A stretch of DNA of 8,471 nucleotides from an uncultured Moheibacter sp. (GCA_937875605.1 CALLXZ010000380.1:1-8471); one strand, 5' to 3'; shown: positions 1 through 6,554, numbered from the stretch's first letter. Made by a program: numbers and translations. Notes: generated by a model not told the origin, from the letters alone.

Positions 1-2
1 GG

Positions 3-65
3 TTCACCCCCGGAATTGTGGGATTTTTTTTAGAAGAATTGAAAATCAGGAAAATGACTGTATAA
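3..65 (+). CDS. Probable C-terminal tail of a plus-strand gene cut by the window edge
   Basis: The third forward frame is open from the left edge to a TAA at 63-65 and gives about 20 residues ending in LEELKIRKMTV. It has a hydrophobic run with a proline and glycines (FTPGIVGFF) followed by a charged, basic tail, which reads like a natural protein end. I do not recognise the family. Two other plus frames are also open at the edge: one stops at 31-33, the other runs to about 115. The frame choice rests on protein-like composition only. A gene here would be convergent with the minus-strand gene at 274-903, which fits the plus-oriented terminator at 177-195. The start lies outside the window. 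Confidence 0.4.
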   Translation, partial: FTPGIVGFFLEELKIRKMTV

Positions 66-80
66 AAACAGGAATTTTCC
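48..80 (+). other. Imperfect hairpin overlapping the end of the edge gene
   Basis: AGGAAAAT (48-55) is the exact reverse complement of ATTTTCCT (73-80). Inside it, CTG pairs with CAG around an eight-base loop, separated from the outer stem by a GA/GA internal loop that could form tandem sheared G-A pairs. It spans the putative stop codon at 63-65. No T-run follows it, so it is not a typical intrinsic terminator. It could stabilise a transcript end or be fortuitous in AT-rich DNA. Confidence 0.3.
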
Positions 81-105
81 TTAAAGACAAAAGAATGAAT
101 TTGAT

Positions 106-113
106 TAAATTTG
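106..113 (+). promoter_or_regulatory. Candidate Bacteroidota -7 box (TAAATTTG)
   Basis: TAAATTTG matches TAnnTTTG exactly on the plus strand, but no convincing TTG -33 element lies at the usual distance upstream. There is no plus-strand gene downstream before the terminator at 177-195, so if it is used, the product would be a short RNA of roughly 80 bases. This is inference from one box and one hairpin. Confidence 0.25.
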
Positions 114-176
114 TATAAGAATTAAAAATACTCTCTCTAAATACTTTTTGTGACTATGAAATACCCTGCAAATCTC

Positions 177-195
177 CCCTGATTTTCAGGGTTTT
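177..195 (+). terminator. Intrinsic terminator, plus orientation
   Basis: CCCTGA (177-182) and TCAGGG (186-191) form a perfect six-pair GC-containing stem with a three-base loop, followed directly by TTTT and a T-rich stretch on the plus strand. On the minus strand no U-tract follows, so it is oriented for rightward transcription. It would end either the gene leaving the left edge or a short RNA starting near 118. Confidence 0.6.
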
Positions 196-206
196 CATTT
201 GAACAT

Positions 207-234
207 AAAATGGAAGCTAATCAGCTTCTATTTT
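207..234. terminator. Hairpin between convergent units, likely terminator for the 274-903 gene
   Basis: Bases 207-218 pair with 223-234 around a four-base loop. The core GAAGCT/AGCTTC is perfect and A-rich and T-rich arms flank it. Position 212/229 is a G-U wobble in plus-strand RNA but an A-C mismatch in minus-strand RNA, so the plus reading is the stronger hairpin. It lies about 40 bases past the stop of the minus-strand gene ending at 274 and is followed by an ATTTTATG tract on that strand, so it probably serves both directions. Confidence 0.45.
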
Positions 235-254
235 TAAATCATACAAAATATTAT

Positions 255-269
255 AGTTCCAAAGCTTTT
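255..269. repeat. 15-bp direct repeat, left copy
   Basis: AGTTCCAAAGCTTTT occurs here and again at 1013-1027, in the same orientation, on either side of the 274-903 gene. The flanking dozen bases on the 5' side are also partly alike (about 8 of 12). On the minus strand this copy reads RKALEL followed by TAA, resembling the OdhB C-terminus KKALEL plus stop, but a stop codon shortly before leaves no gene. It may be a remnant duplication of the odhB 3' end or chance. Confidence 0.5.
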
Positions 270-273
270 CTAT

Positions 274-903
274 CTAAACTCCTTTAAAAATTATAAAAAG
301 AATTGGAATGTAAATGATTATAGAAATAATTAATGGTATCATGAATGATTTGCTTTGGTATGGGATTTTGATTGGAATTAGGTATTCTCTTATTGCAAAT
401 AAACCTGACGCGCCAATTCCGGATAGCAAAAAGGTTAACGTACTTTTTCCAAAATTGATATTGATAGGATTATCTTGTAGATAAATAGAAAAAGAAATCT
501 GAAATAGGGTATAAAGAATTCCAAATACAAGTGTGATGATTAAACCTTTGTAATTTTTAATTTTTGAATAATTATATATCTGTAAAAAAGTCCCGAAAAT
601 AACACCAAATAAAACTGAGAAAAACCAAATCAGCTGGTTGGTATAGAGTTTTACAGCTGCTTCATCTTCAACTAAATTTTTATCCCAACCATTTGCAGGT
701 GGAGATTCTATTTTTTCTTTTTCCTTTTTTGATTCAATTAAAGCCTGAATTTCATTGATTTCGATTTCAGAAAAAACTCGTCCTCTTTGGACTAATATTT
801 CATAAGCAGATTGAATCGCATCTGACATGAATCGACTGTCTTGTCTAATATATTTTTCTAATTCGTTGTTGCTTAATTTTTCAAGTACGCTTTTTTTGAC
901 CAT
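274..903 (-). CDS. Uncharacterised four-helix membrane protein with soluble N-terminal segment
   Basis: This is a complete 209-residue reading frame from the ATG at 903 to TAG. I do not recognise a named family. Residues 1-65 are charged and helical, with a pattern (S..EL..Y, then AxxxAYEILVQRGR) seen in many small Bacteroidota proteins that start with an 'EL...RG' helix-pair segment. A short Pro/Gly/Trp linker (68-73) follows. Four hydrophobic stretches come next, at about 91-110, 121-142, 154-171 and 187-206, so the protein is probably in the inner membrane. There is no signal peptide; the soluble part is likely cytoplasmic. The gene is monocistronic: a TAnnTTTG box lies 28-35 bases before the start, a strong terminator separates it from odhB, and a hairpin lies beyond its stop. 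No clear Shine-Dalgarno is present, as is common in this phylum. The function is unknown; the start is reasonably firm because the promoter box lies just upstream. Confidence 0.85.
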   Translation of the reverse strand: MVKKSVLEKLSNNELEKYIRQDSRFMSDAIQSAYEILVQRGRVFSEIEINEIQALIESKKEKEKIESPPANGWDKNLVEDEAAVKLYTNQLIWFFSVLFGVIFGTFLQIYNYSKIKNYKGLIITLVFGILYTLFQISFSIYLQDNPININFGKSTLTFLLSGIGASGLFAIREYLIPIKIPYQSKSFMIPLIISIIIYIPILFIIFKGV

Positions 904-930
904 TTTTTAAGTGGGGAGATATTAATCTTT

Positions 931-938
931 CAAACATA
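931..938 (-). promoter_or_regulatory. -7 promoter box for the membrane-protein gene (TATGTTTG)
   Basis: CAAACATA on the plus strand reads TATGTTTG on the minus strand, an exact TAnnTTTG match. It would start transcription near 926 and leave a leader of about 20-25 bases before the ATG at 903. A TTG lies farther upstream at 965-967, at a spacing (26) longer than the usual 17-23, so the -33 element is weak. It sits just past the odhB terminator, which supports independent transcription of this gene. Confidence 0.5.
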
Positions 939-947
939 CAAAAATGC

Positions 948-981
948 ATAAAAAAGACGGAAATCAATCCGTCTTTTTTAT
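948..981. terminator. Strong symmetric intrinsic terminator after odhB
   Basis: ATAAAAAAGACGG (948-960) pairs perfectly with CCGTCTTTTTTAT (969-981); A961 and T968 can extend the stem and leave a six-base loop. The A-run and T-run make it a terminator in either direction. It begins 28 bases past the odhB stop codon, so it most likely ends the sucA-odhB transcript. It stands before the promoter box of the gene at 274-903. Confidence 0.85.
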
Positions 982-1008
982 ACTATATAAATTATACTTT
1001 CTAAACTA

Positions 1009-2229
1009 TTAAAGTTCCAAAGCTTTTTTAGCATTTCCATCCATCAATAAGTTCAATGGATCTTCCAAACCTTCTTTTACCGCAACCAAGAATCCAACTG
1101 ACTCGCGGCCATCGATGATTCTATGGTCGTAAGAAAGTGCAATGTACATCATCGGGTGGATTTCCACTTTTCCATCTACTGCAATTGGTCGCTCGATGAT
1201 ATTGTGCATTCCCAAAATTCCGGATTGAGGTGGATTGATGATCGGTGTGCTCAACATAGATCCGAAAACACCACCGTTTGAAATAGTAAAAGTTCCTCCG
1301 GTCATTTCGTCCACTGTGATTTGTCCGTCACGTGCGCGCAAAGCTAATCTTTTGATTTCGTTTTCAATCCCTCTGAAACTTAGTGTTTCTGCATTTCTCA
1401 TTACCGGAACCATCAATCCTTTCGGACCAGAAACCGCAACTGAAATGTCACAGAAACCGTATGCTATTTTATAATCTCCATCGATCATCGAATTTACGTC
1501 GGGATACATTTGCAAAGCTCTTACAACTGCTTTTGTGAAGAAAGACATAAACCCTAATCCAACGCCGTGTTTATTTTTAAATTCTTCTTTGAACTCACTG
1601 CGCAACTTATTGATAGGTGTCATGTTGGCTTCGTTGAAAGTCGTCAACATAGCTGTTTCATTTTTAGCCGCTACCAAACGCTCTGCGACTTTTCTGCGTA
1701 GCATAGAAAGTTTGGTTCTTTCCGAACCTCGGTTTCCGCCAGTTGGTGTTCCCATCGCAGCAATTTGTGCATTTTCAGCATCTTCTTTGGTAATTCGTCC
1801 GTCTTTTCCGCTTCCTTTTACAGCTAAAGTATCTATTCCTTTTTCATCCAAAATCTTTTTGGCTGCAGGAGAAGGTGTTCCTGAAGCATAAGTTGCAGGT
1901 TTTTCTTCTTCTTTTTTAGGTTCTTCCGCTTTTGGAGATTCTTTAACTTCTTCCTTTTTTTCTTCAGCAGGAGCAGCACCGTCCGGTTTTGCTGCCGAAG
2001 TATCAATCAAACAAACGACTTGTCCTACGGCAACAGTATCGCCTTCTTCCGCTTTCAGTGTAATTATCCCGCTTTCCTCGGCAGGAAGTTCCAAAGTTGC
2101 TTTGTCAGAATCGACTTCTGCAATCGCTTGGTCTTTTTCCACATAGTCACCGTCTTTTACAAGCCAGGATGCAATTTCTACTTCTGTGATGGATTCTCCC
2201 GGAGAAGGAACTTTCATTTCTAATACCAT
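1009..2229 (-). CDS. odhB: 2-oxoglutarate dehydrogenase E2, dihydrolipoyllysine-residue succinyltransferase
   Basis: This is the core E2 subunit of the 2-oxoglutarate dehydrogenase complex. It moves the succinyl group from E1 through its lipoyl arm to CoA in the cytoplasm (TCA cycle). The 406 residues match the usual length, about 400. An N-terminal lipoyl domain (about 3-77) carries the lipoylated lysine K43 in DSDKAT. A Lys/Glu/Ala/Pro-rich flexible linker follows (78-116), then a peripheral subunit-binding domain (118-155, ending [14 protein letters not shown]). The catalytic acyltransferase domain (about 170-406) ends with [10 protein letters not shown], giving catalytic H369 and D373. 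One lipoyl domain only is typical of OdhB rather than many pyruvate E2 proteins. It follows sucA by 81 bases with no promoter box between, so co-transcription is likely. The E3 subunit gene is not in the window. M1 is preferred; M5 is an alternative start just before KVPSPGES. Confidence 0.97.
   Translation of the reverse strand: MVLEMKVPSPGESITEVEIASWLVKDGDYVEKDQAIAEVDSDKATLELPAEESGIITLKAEEGDTVAVGQVVCLIDTSAAKPDGAAPAEEKKEEVKESPKAEEPKKEEEKPATYASGTPSPAAKKILDEKGIDTLAVKGSGKDGRITKEDAENAQIAAMGTPTGGNRGSERTKLSMLRRKVAERLVAAKNETAMLTTFNEANMTPINKLRSEFKEEFKNKHGVGLGFMSFFTKAVVRALQMYPDVNSMIDGDYKIAYGFCDISVAVSGPKGLMVPVMRNAETLSFRGIENEIKRLALRARDGQITVDEMTGGTFTISNGGVFGSMLSTPIINPPQSGILGMHNIIERPIAVDGKVEIHPMMYIALSYDHRIIDGRESVGFLVAVKEGLEDPLNLLMDGNAKKALEL
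1013..1027. repeat. 15-bp direct repeat, right copy, inside the odhB 3' end
   Basis: This copy of AGTTCCAAAGCTTTT encodes, on the minus strand, the last residues KALEL of OdhB next to its TAA stop. The other copy is at 255-269, so the pair brackets the terminator and the membrane-protein gene. No integrase or transposase is seen nearby. Confidence 0.5.
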
Positions 2230-2258
2230 ATCTGTTCAGTATTTATTTTAATGTTTTT

Positions 2259-2297
2259 TCAAATTCTGACTTTAATTATTTTTCTGAAAGAATTTGA
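2259..2297 (-). other. Inverted repeat in the sucA-odhB gap
   Basis: TCAAATTCT (2259-2267) is a perfect reverse complement of AGAATTTGA (2289-2297), with a 21-base AT-rich loop. It lies in the 81-base gap between the sucA stop and the odhB start. In the minus-strand transcript it is followed by an A-run, not a U-run, so it should not terminate. It could be an RNA processing or stability element that sets the E1:E2 ratio, or an operator-like site. It is AT-rich enough to be chance. Confidence 0.35.
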
Positions 2298-2310
2298 TCA
2301 GGTTGCTAAT

Positions 2311-5055
2311 TTATTCAAAAACTTTGTTAATTGTGTTATTATGTCGCATATCAAATGCCTGATGCGAGCCAGGAGCAGTAGAAGCACTTTCTCTTGGTGA
2401 AATTAATTCAAATGGAACTTCTCTTAATTTTCTCAAAAGAAATGTCCATGCACCCATATTTTCAGGTTCTTCCTGTGCCCAGATGATTTGTTTTTTGTTG
2501 GAATATTTTTCCAAAATGGAGTTGATTTTTTCTTTGTCCAAAGGATACAATTGTTCCAATCGAACCAATGCTACATTTTCAGCCTTTAATTCTTCTTTTT
2601 TCTTCAACAAATCATAATAGAATTTACCTTGACAGAAAACCAATTTCTCCACTTTTGAAGCATCTGCATTAGCATCGTCAATTAACGTTTGGAATTCACC
2701 ATTCGCTAATTCGTCCATGGAAGAAACAACCAAAGGATGTCGCAATAAACTTTTCGGTGTAAAAACGACTAATGGTTTTCTGTATTTGGCTTTCATTTGT
2801 CTTCTTAATAAATGAAAGAAATTCGCAGGAGTCGTACAGTTCGCCATAAACATATTGCCTTGCGCACAAAGCTGTAAAAATCTTTCCATGCGAGCAGAAG
2901 AGTGTTCCGCTCCCTGACCTTCATAACCATGTGGAAGCAACATCACCAATCCATTTTGGATTTTCCATTTATCTTCTGCAGCAGAAATATATTGATCAAT
3001 TACAATTTGAGCTCCATTTACAAAATCTCCAAATTGAGCTTCCCATAAAGTCAAAGTATCAGGGGCTGCCATCGCGTAGCCATAATCAAATCCCAAAACC
3101 GCATATTCTGATAAAAGGGAATTGTACACCATAAATTCACCTTGTTGTTCTTTGATATGATTTAATAAGATCATTTCATCTTCAGAATCTTCTGTTTTAA
3201 TGACCGCATGACGGTGGGAAAAAGTTCCTCTTTCTACATCTTCGCCGGAAAGACGTACATCATTTCCATCTTTTAAAATAGAACCATACGCCAATAATTC
3301 TCCCATCGCCCAATCCAGTTTGTTATCAGCTACCATTTGTTTTCGCTGATCAAGCAATCGTTGGATTTTTTTGATGAATTTTTTTCCATCGGGAATAGTG
3401 GTGATGCTTTCCGCGATTTGATGAAGAGAATCTAAGGGATAGGTCGTATCCACCTGATTTAACATTCCGGATTCGTTTGTAGTTTCATAACCTTCCCATT
3501 CGTCCGGCATGAAAGGATCTAATTTATTTTTTTCAATTGATTTAGCAGCATCAAAGTTTTCGTCCAATAATTGTTTGAATTCTTTTTCTTTTTCAACCAA
3601 TATTTCGTCTCCAATTATACCTTCCTTAATTAGATGCTGTTTGTAAATTTCTCTTGGATTTGGGTGTTTGGAGATAAGACTGTATAATTGAGGTTGAGTA
3701 AAACGAGGTTCGTCCCCTTCATTATGTCCGTATTTTCGATAACCCAACAGGTCAATGAAAACATCTTCTCCAAAACGCATACGGTAATCCGCCGCAAAAT
3801 GCAAAGCATGAACGACCGCTTCTGCGTCGTCAGCATTCACATGCATGACAGGTGATAAAGTAACTTTGGCTACATCTGTACAATATGTTGAAGAACGTGC
3901 ATCTAAATAATTAGTTGTAAAACCGATTTGATTATTGACAACGATATGAATGGTTCCACCTGTTTTGTATCCATCCAAAGTCATCATCTGAATGACTTCG
4001 TAAACAATTCCTTGTCCTGCAATGGCAGCATCTCCATGGATCAGAATCGGTAAAATCCTGCTATAATCTCCTGCATAATCTTTATCTACTTTTGCTCTGG
4101 CGATTCCTTCTACTACTGCATCTACCGTTTCCAAATGTGAAGGATTAGGAGCAAGGTTCATTTTTATTTTTTTACCGGAAATAGAATTTACTTCTGTCGT
4201 AGAACCTAAATGATATTTCACATCTCCCGAAAATAAATCTTCGACAAATTCTTTTCCTTCAAATTCGCTAAAAATTTGTGTGTAAGATTTGTTGAAAACA
4301 TTGGCTAAAACATTTAAACGTCCGCGGTGAGCCATTCCCAAAACAACTTCTTCTACACCGGCTTCACCCGCACGGTTTATTACGGCATCCAATGCAGGAA
4401 TCAAGGTTTCGTTTCCTTCTAGCGAAAAACGTTTTTGTCCTACGAATTTGGTATGTAAAAAGTTTTCAAAAGCAACGGCTTCATTTAACTTCAATAAAAT
4501 TCTTTCTTTTTCCAGAACTGAAAGTTTCGGATGGTTCAAATTTGCATTTAACCAATTCTGAATCCATTTGTTTTTTTCAGGATTACGGATATACATATAT
4601 TCCACTCCTATGGAGTCGCAATACATATTTTTCAGATGATCAATTATACTTCGCAGCGTAGCTGCTCCTCCAATTCCTAAAATATCTCCGGCATCAAATG
4701 TTTCGTCTAAATCTTTTTCCGAAAGTCCGAAATTTTCCAAATCCAAAGTGGGAAGATGATGTCTTCTTTCTCGTACAGGATTGGTTTTGGTAAAGAGATG
4801 ACCCCGCGTACGGTAACCATTAATCAGATTAATAACTTTAAATTCTTTCTGGACTTTTTCCGGAATTTCAGCGACTGCTTGGGGAGTAGATTCACTACTG
4901 AGTGAATGCCCGTTATAAGAAGTGCTCGCAAAATCAAAACCTTGGAAAAATGCTCTCCAACTTGGTTCTATGCTATCAGGAAATTTTTGGTATTGCTCAT
5001 ACAATTCGCTGATATATTCCGAATGTATGGCATTTAAAAATGAAAATTTCTCCAT
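2311..5055 (-). CDS. sucA: 2-oxoglutarate dehydrogenase E1 component (thiamine diphosphate-dependent)
   Basis: This subunit decarboxylates 2-oxoglutarate using thiamine diphosphate and transfers the succinyl group to the OdhB lipoyl arm (TCA cycle, cytoplasm). The 914 residues are close to the family norm of about 930. The N-terminal E2-binding segment (SFLNAIHSEYISELYEQY, 5-22, then PSWRAFFQGF at 31-40) confirms the start. The catalytic half includes GMAHRGRLNVL (240-250) with active-site H243, VKYHLG (279-284), the cofactor/Mg-binding GDAAIAGQG (341-349) and NNQIGFTT (374-381), and GHNEGDEP (443-450). The transketolase-like domain shows FSHRHAV (612-618), GFDYGYA (655-661), and LPHGYEGQGAEHSSAR (707-722). 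It has no fused acyltransferase domain, unlike the actinobacterial Kgd/OdhA form. It is the first gene of the sucA-odhB pair; an exact TAnnTTTG box lies upstream at 5087-5094. No frameshift or missing motif is seen. Confidence 0.98.
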   Translation of the reverse strand: MEKFSFLNAIHSEYISELYEQYQKFPDSIEPSWRAFFQGFDFASTSYNGHSLSSESTPQAVAEIPEKVQKEFKVINLINGYRTRGHLFTKTNPVRERRHHLPTLDLENFGLSEKDLDETFDAGDILGIGGAATLRSIIDHLKNMYCDSIGVEYMYIRNPEKNKWIQNWLNANLNHPKLSVLEKERILLKLNEAVAFENFLHTKFVGQKRFSLEGNETLIPALDAVINRAGEAGVEEVVLGMAHRGRLNVLANVFNKSYTQIFSEFEGKEFVEDLFSGDVKYHLGSTTEVNSISGKKIKMNLAPNPSHLETVDAVVEGIARAKVDKDYAGDYSRILPILIHGDAAIAGQGIVYEVIQMMTLDGYKTGGTIHIVVNNQIGFTTNYLDARSSTYCTDVAKVTLSPVMHVNADDAEAVVHALHFAADYRMRFGEDVFIDLLGYRKYGHNEGDEPRFTQPQLYSLISKHPNPREIYKQHLIKEGIIGDEILVEKEKEFKQLLDENFDAAKSIEKNKLDPFMPDEWEGYETTNESGMLNQVDTTYPLDSLHQIAESITTIPDGKKFIKKIQRLLDQRKQMVADNKLDWAMGELLAYGSILKDGNDVRLSGEDVERGTFSHRHAVIKTEDSEDEMILLNHIKEQQGEFMVYNSLLSEYAVLGFDYGYAMAAPDTLTLWEAQFGDFVNGAQIVIDQYISAAEDKWKIQNGLVMLLPHGYEGQGAEHSSARMERFLQLCAQGNMFMANCTTPANFFHLLRRQMKAKYRKPLVVFTPKSLLRHPLVVSSMDELANGEFQTLIDDANADASKVEKLVFCQGKFYYDLLKKKEELKAENVALVRLEQLYPLDKEKINSILEKYSNKKQIIWAQEEPENMGAWTFLLRKLREVPFELISPRESASTAPGSHQAFDMRHNNTINKVFE

Positions 5056-5086
5056 TATAATATTATCTCTTATGAGAATTAGCTTA

Positions 5087-5094
5087 CAAATTTA
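5087..5094 (-). promoter_or_regulatory. -7 promoter box for sucA-odhB (TAAATTTG)
   Basis: CAAATTTA on the plus strand reads TAAATTTG on the minus strand, an exact TAnnTTTG match 32 bases before the sucA ATG. Transcription would begin near 5082, leaving a leader of about 27 bases that contains an AAGAGA tract. No clear TTG -33 element lies at the expected distance, so the promoter may be weak or activator-dependent. Confidence 0.5.
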
Positions 5095-5133
5095 GCATAT
5101 TTCAGACGTTAAAAAAACTTGAGAGAAATGATT

Positions 5134-5166
5134 TTATTTAGTTTTTAGAATTAATTGACTAAATAG
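5134..5166 (-). other. AT-only hairpin downstream of the 4Fe-4S gene
   Basis: ATTTAGT (5136-5142) pairs with ACTAAAT (5158-5164), extendable by one A-T pair and a wobble, around a 15-base loop. It lies in the 186-base gap between the stop of the gene at 5242-5451 and sucA. It could be a weak transcription end for the upstream cluster, but it has almost no GC pairs and no good U-tract. The rest of this gap shows nothing beyond the sucA promoter box. Confidence 0.2.
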
Positions 5167-5241
5167 ATTCATATCTTCCTTCTTTCATTTTAAAATCGTG
5201 TGAAATTAACCAACTTGCTTGATTCATTTAAAAATTAGAAT

Positions 5242-5451
5242 TTATTCTTCAAAACCCAATGCGCCCGATGGGCAATTTTTGATTTGGGATTTTAATTCTT
5301 CAATTTCACCTTCTTCCGGCAAAATCCAAGGTTTATCGCGAGGATGATAGACTTTTGGTAAGGTTTTTACACAAACGCCGGCATGCGTGCATTTGGATGG
5401 TGTCCACAAAATCGTGAAAGCATCGTTCTTTTTGTATCGTTTGGTTTCCAT
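5242..5451 (-). CDS. Small divergent 4Fe-4S mono-cluster (Fer4_19-type) protein
   Basis: The 69-residue product resembles the Fer4_19 (formerly DUF1271) family. Evidence seen: a KCTHAGVC segment with C21 and C27 and an invariant-looking H23, the LPKVY and KPWILP segments, and a C-terminal NCPSGALGFEE with C60. The C-x5-C-x32-CPSGAL spacing fits the family. It probably binds an iron-sulfur cluster and carries electrons in the cytoplasm; its redox partner is not known. The gene starts 11 bases after the uspA-like stop, so the two are almost certainly co-transcribed. Only three cysteines are present, so the fourth cluster ligand is unclear (perhaps the histidine or an external ligand). Family identity is from recalled pattern, not a search. 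Confidence 0.88.
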   Translation of the reverse strand: METKRYKKNDAFTILWTPSKCTHAGVCVKTLPKVYHPRDKPWILPEEGEIEELKSQIKNCPSGALGFEE

Positions 5452-5462
5452 TCTTAGGTATT

Positions 5463-5912
5463 TTAGGATGTTGATTTTTCTTTAGGGATTACAAGAAGCG
5501 GAACGGACGAATGTTTAATGACATCACTTGCCACACTTCCCACAAACATATTATAAAGTGAATTATGTCCAAGTGATCCGATGACGATTAAATTAACCTT
5601 CAAATCATTAGCTTCCTGGACGATTATATCTGCCGGGATTCCTTGCTTGACCATCGTTTCGCATTTAATTCCTTCGCTTTCAATTTTCAATTTCAACTTA
5701 CCTAATTGATCAGCTTCCTCATTTAAAGCGGTTTGTTCGAGTTCAGGTAAATAGGTAAATCCGGTTTCACTTACAATTACACCGATGTCGAGCGTTGCAA
5801 CATGAATGAGATAAATTTCACCGTTTACTAATTTTGCATAATCAACAGCTTTTGAAATAACAGTGCGGTTAAAGTCGGAAAAGTCAATAGGAACTAAGAT
5901 TTTCTGTGACAT
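5463..5912 (-). CDS. Universal stress protein, UspA family, ATP-binding type
   Basis: A single Usp domain fills all 149 residues, a normal length. It opens with KILVPIDFSD (4-13), including D10 that contacts the adenine nucleotide in the family, and YLIHV (34-38). The nucleotide motif G-2x-G-9x-G-S is intact at G112, G115, G125 and S126, followed by SVPLLVIPK (136-144). This marks the ATP-binding (MJ0577-like) subgroup rather than the non-binding UspA subgroup. Such cytoplasmic dimers are linked to stress survival, but the specific role is not predictable. The gene lies 33 bases after the FAH-family stop and 11 bases before the 4Fe-4S gene, with no promoter box of its own, so it is probably the middle gene of a three-gene unit. 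A short hairpin precedes its start. Confidence 0.94.
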   Translation of the reverse strand: MSQKILVPIDFSDFNRTVISKAVDYAKLVNGEIYLIHVATLDIGVIVSETGFTYLPELEQTALNEEADQLGKLKLKIESEGIKCETMVKQGIPADIIVQEANDLKVNLIVIGSLGHNSLYNMFVGSVASDVIKHSSVPLLVIPKEKSTS

Positions 5913-5919
5913 AATCGTT

Positions 5920-5935
5920 GGGTTTGTATGAACCC
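5920..5935 (-). promoter_or_regulatory. Small hairpin just upstream of the universal stress gene
   Basis: GGGTT (5920-5924) pairs with AACCC (5931-5935) around a six-base loop, ending eight bases before the ATG at 5912. It fills the 33-base gap between the FAH-family gene and the stress-protein gene, where a ribosome would bind. It could dampen initiation or couple translation to the upstream gene. It is short, and neither a U-tract nor a promoter box is near. Confidence 0.3.
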
Positions 5936-5945
5936 TAAAGTTAAA

Positions 5946-6554
5946 TCATTTTACTGAGATTTCAAAAACCTTTTCATTTTCAATCCAACCTTCCAACTCA
6001 TCATCCTCCAAAACCTGTCCCACTCCGGCAGGTGTTCCGGTGAAAATGAGGTCGCCGGTTTTCAGCGTAAAAAATCGTGAAGCATCTGAAATAATTTTTG
6101 AAAAATCATGAATCATCTGATTGGAATTTCCCTTTTGGGCAGTTTTTTGGTTTTTATCCAAACGAAAAGTGAGATTATTTAAATCAAATTTGTTTTTTTC
6201 TAAAAAATTTCCCACTACTGCTGAATGATCAAATGCTTTAGCAATTTCCCAAGGATGTCCTTTTTCTTTTAGTGTCGATTGTAAATCGCGCGCCGTAAAA
6301 TCAATTCCCAATGTAATTTGATTAAAATAATTCATTGCAAATTCAGGTTGTATATATTTCCCTGCTTTTGAAATTTTTAAAACGATTTCGGCTTCGTAAT
6401 GTATATTATTACTGAATTCGGGTAGATAAAAATTCTTGTCTTTTGGAAGAATTGCCGTGTCCGGTTTTAAAAAAAATACAGGATTTTCAGGAATTTCATT
6501 ATTCAATTCTTTAGCGTGTTCTGAGTAGTTTCTTGCGATACAGATAATTTTCAT
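5946..6554 (-). CDS. Fumarylacetoacetate hydrolase family protein, FAHD1/YcgM-like
   Basis: The 202-residue protein is a stand-alone FAH fold of the short FAHD1/YcgM type. Visible signatures: CIARNYSEHAKEL (5-17) with H13 and E16 at the same three-residue spacing as the FAHD1 catalytic His-Glu pair; NPVFFLKP (24-31); HYEAEIVLKI (52-61) with metal ligands E54 and E56; GIDFTARDLQ (83-92) with metal ligand D85; KGHPWEIAKAFDH (98-110) with probable K106; and LIFTGTPAGVG (169-179). The Glu-x-Glu to Asp spacing equals that of FAHD1. Family members are reported as acylpyruvases, oxaloacetate decarboxylases and, for some relatives, oxaloacetate tautomerases; the reaction here cannot be decided from sequence. 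It is the first gene of a leftward cluster and divergent from the gene at 6694. The start is supported by an AAAGAGAG tract and a promoter box just upstream. Confidence 0.93.
   Translation of the reverse strand: MKIICIARNYSEHAKELNNEIPENPVFFLKPDTAILPKDKNFYLPEFSNNIHYEAEIVLKISKAGKYIQPEFAMNYFNQITLGIDFTARDLQSTLKEKGHPWEIAKAFDHSAVVGNFLEKNKFDLNNLTFRLDKNQKTAQKGNSNQMIHDFSKIISDASRFFTLKTGDLIFTGTPAGVGQVLEDDELEGWIENEKVFEISVK

Noticed and set aside
2..115. Alternative plus-strand frame open from the left edge to about 115
   Set aside because: Its translation is less protein-like than the frame ending at 65, though with so little sequence it cannot be excluded.
1235..2223. Open frames on the plus strand at 1235-1474, 1535-1891 and 2020-2223
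   Set aside because: All are antisense to the well-supported odhB gene, have no recognisable domains and no promoter box, and arise from its codon pattern.
2931..4661. Open frames at 2931-3134 (+), 3630-3836 (-) and 4392-4661 (+)
   Set aside because: They lie wholly inside sucA in other frames, and their translations look like random read-through of conserved SucA coding sequence.
2311..5055. SucA as a fused E1-E2 (Kgd-type) protein or a broken gene
   Set aside because: The N-terminus is the ordinary E2-binding segment, the length is normal, all key motifs are in one frame, and a separate odhB follows.
5134..5166. Confident terminator for the FAH/Usp/4Fe-4S cluster
   Set aside because: The hairpin is almost entirely A-T with a long loop and no proper U-tract, so it is listed only as a weak structure; read-through into sucA remains possible.
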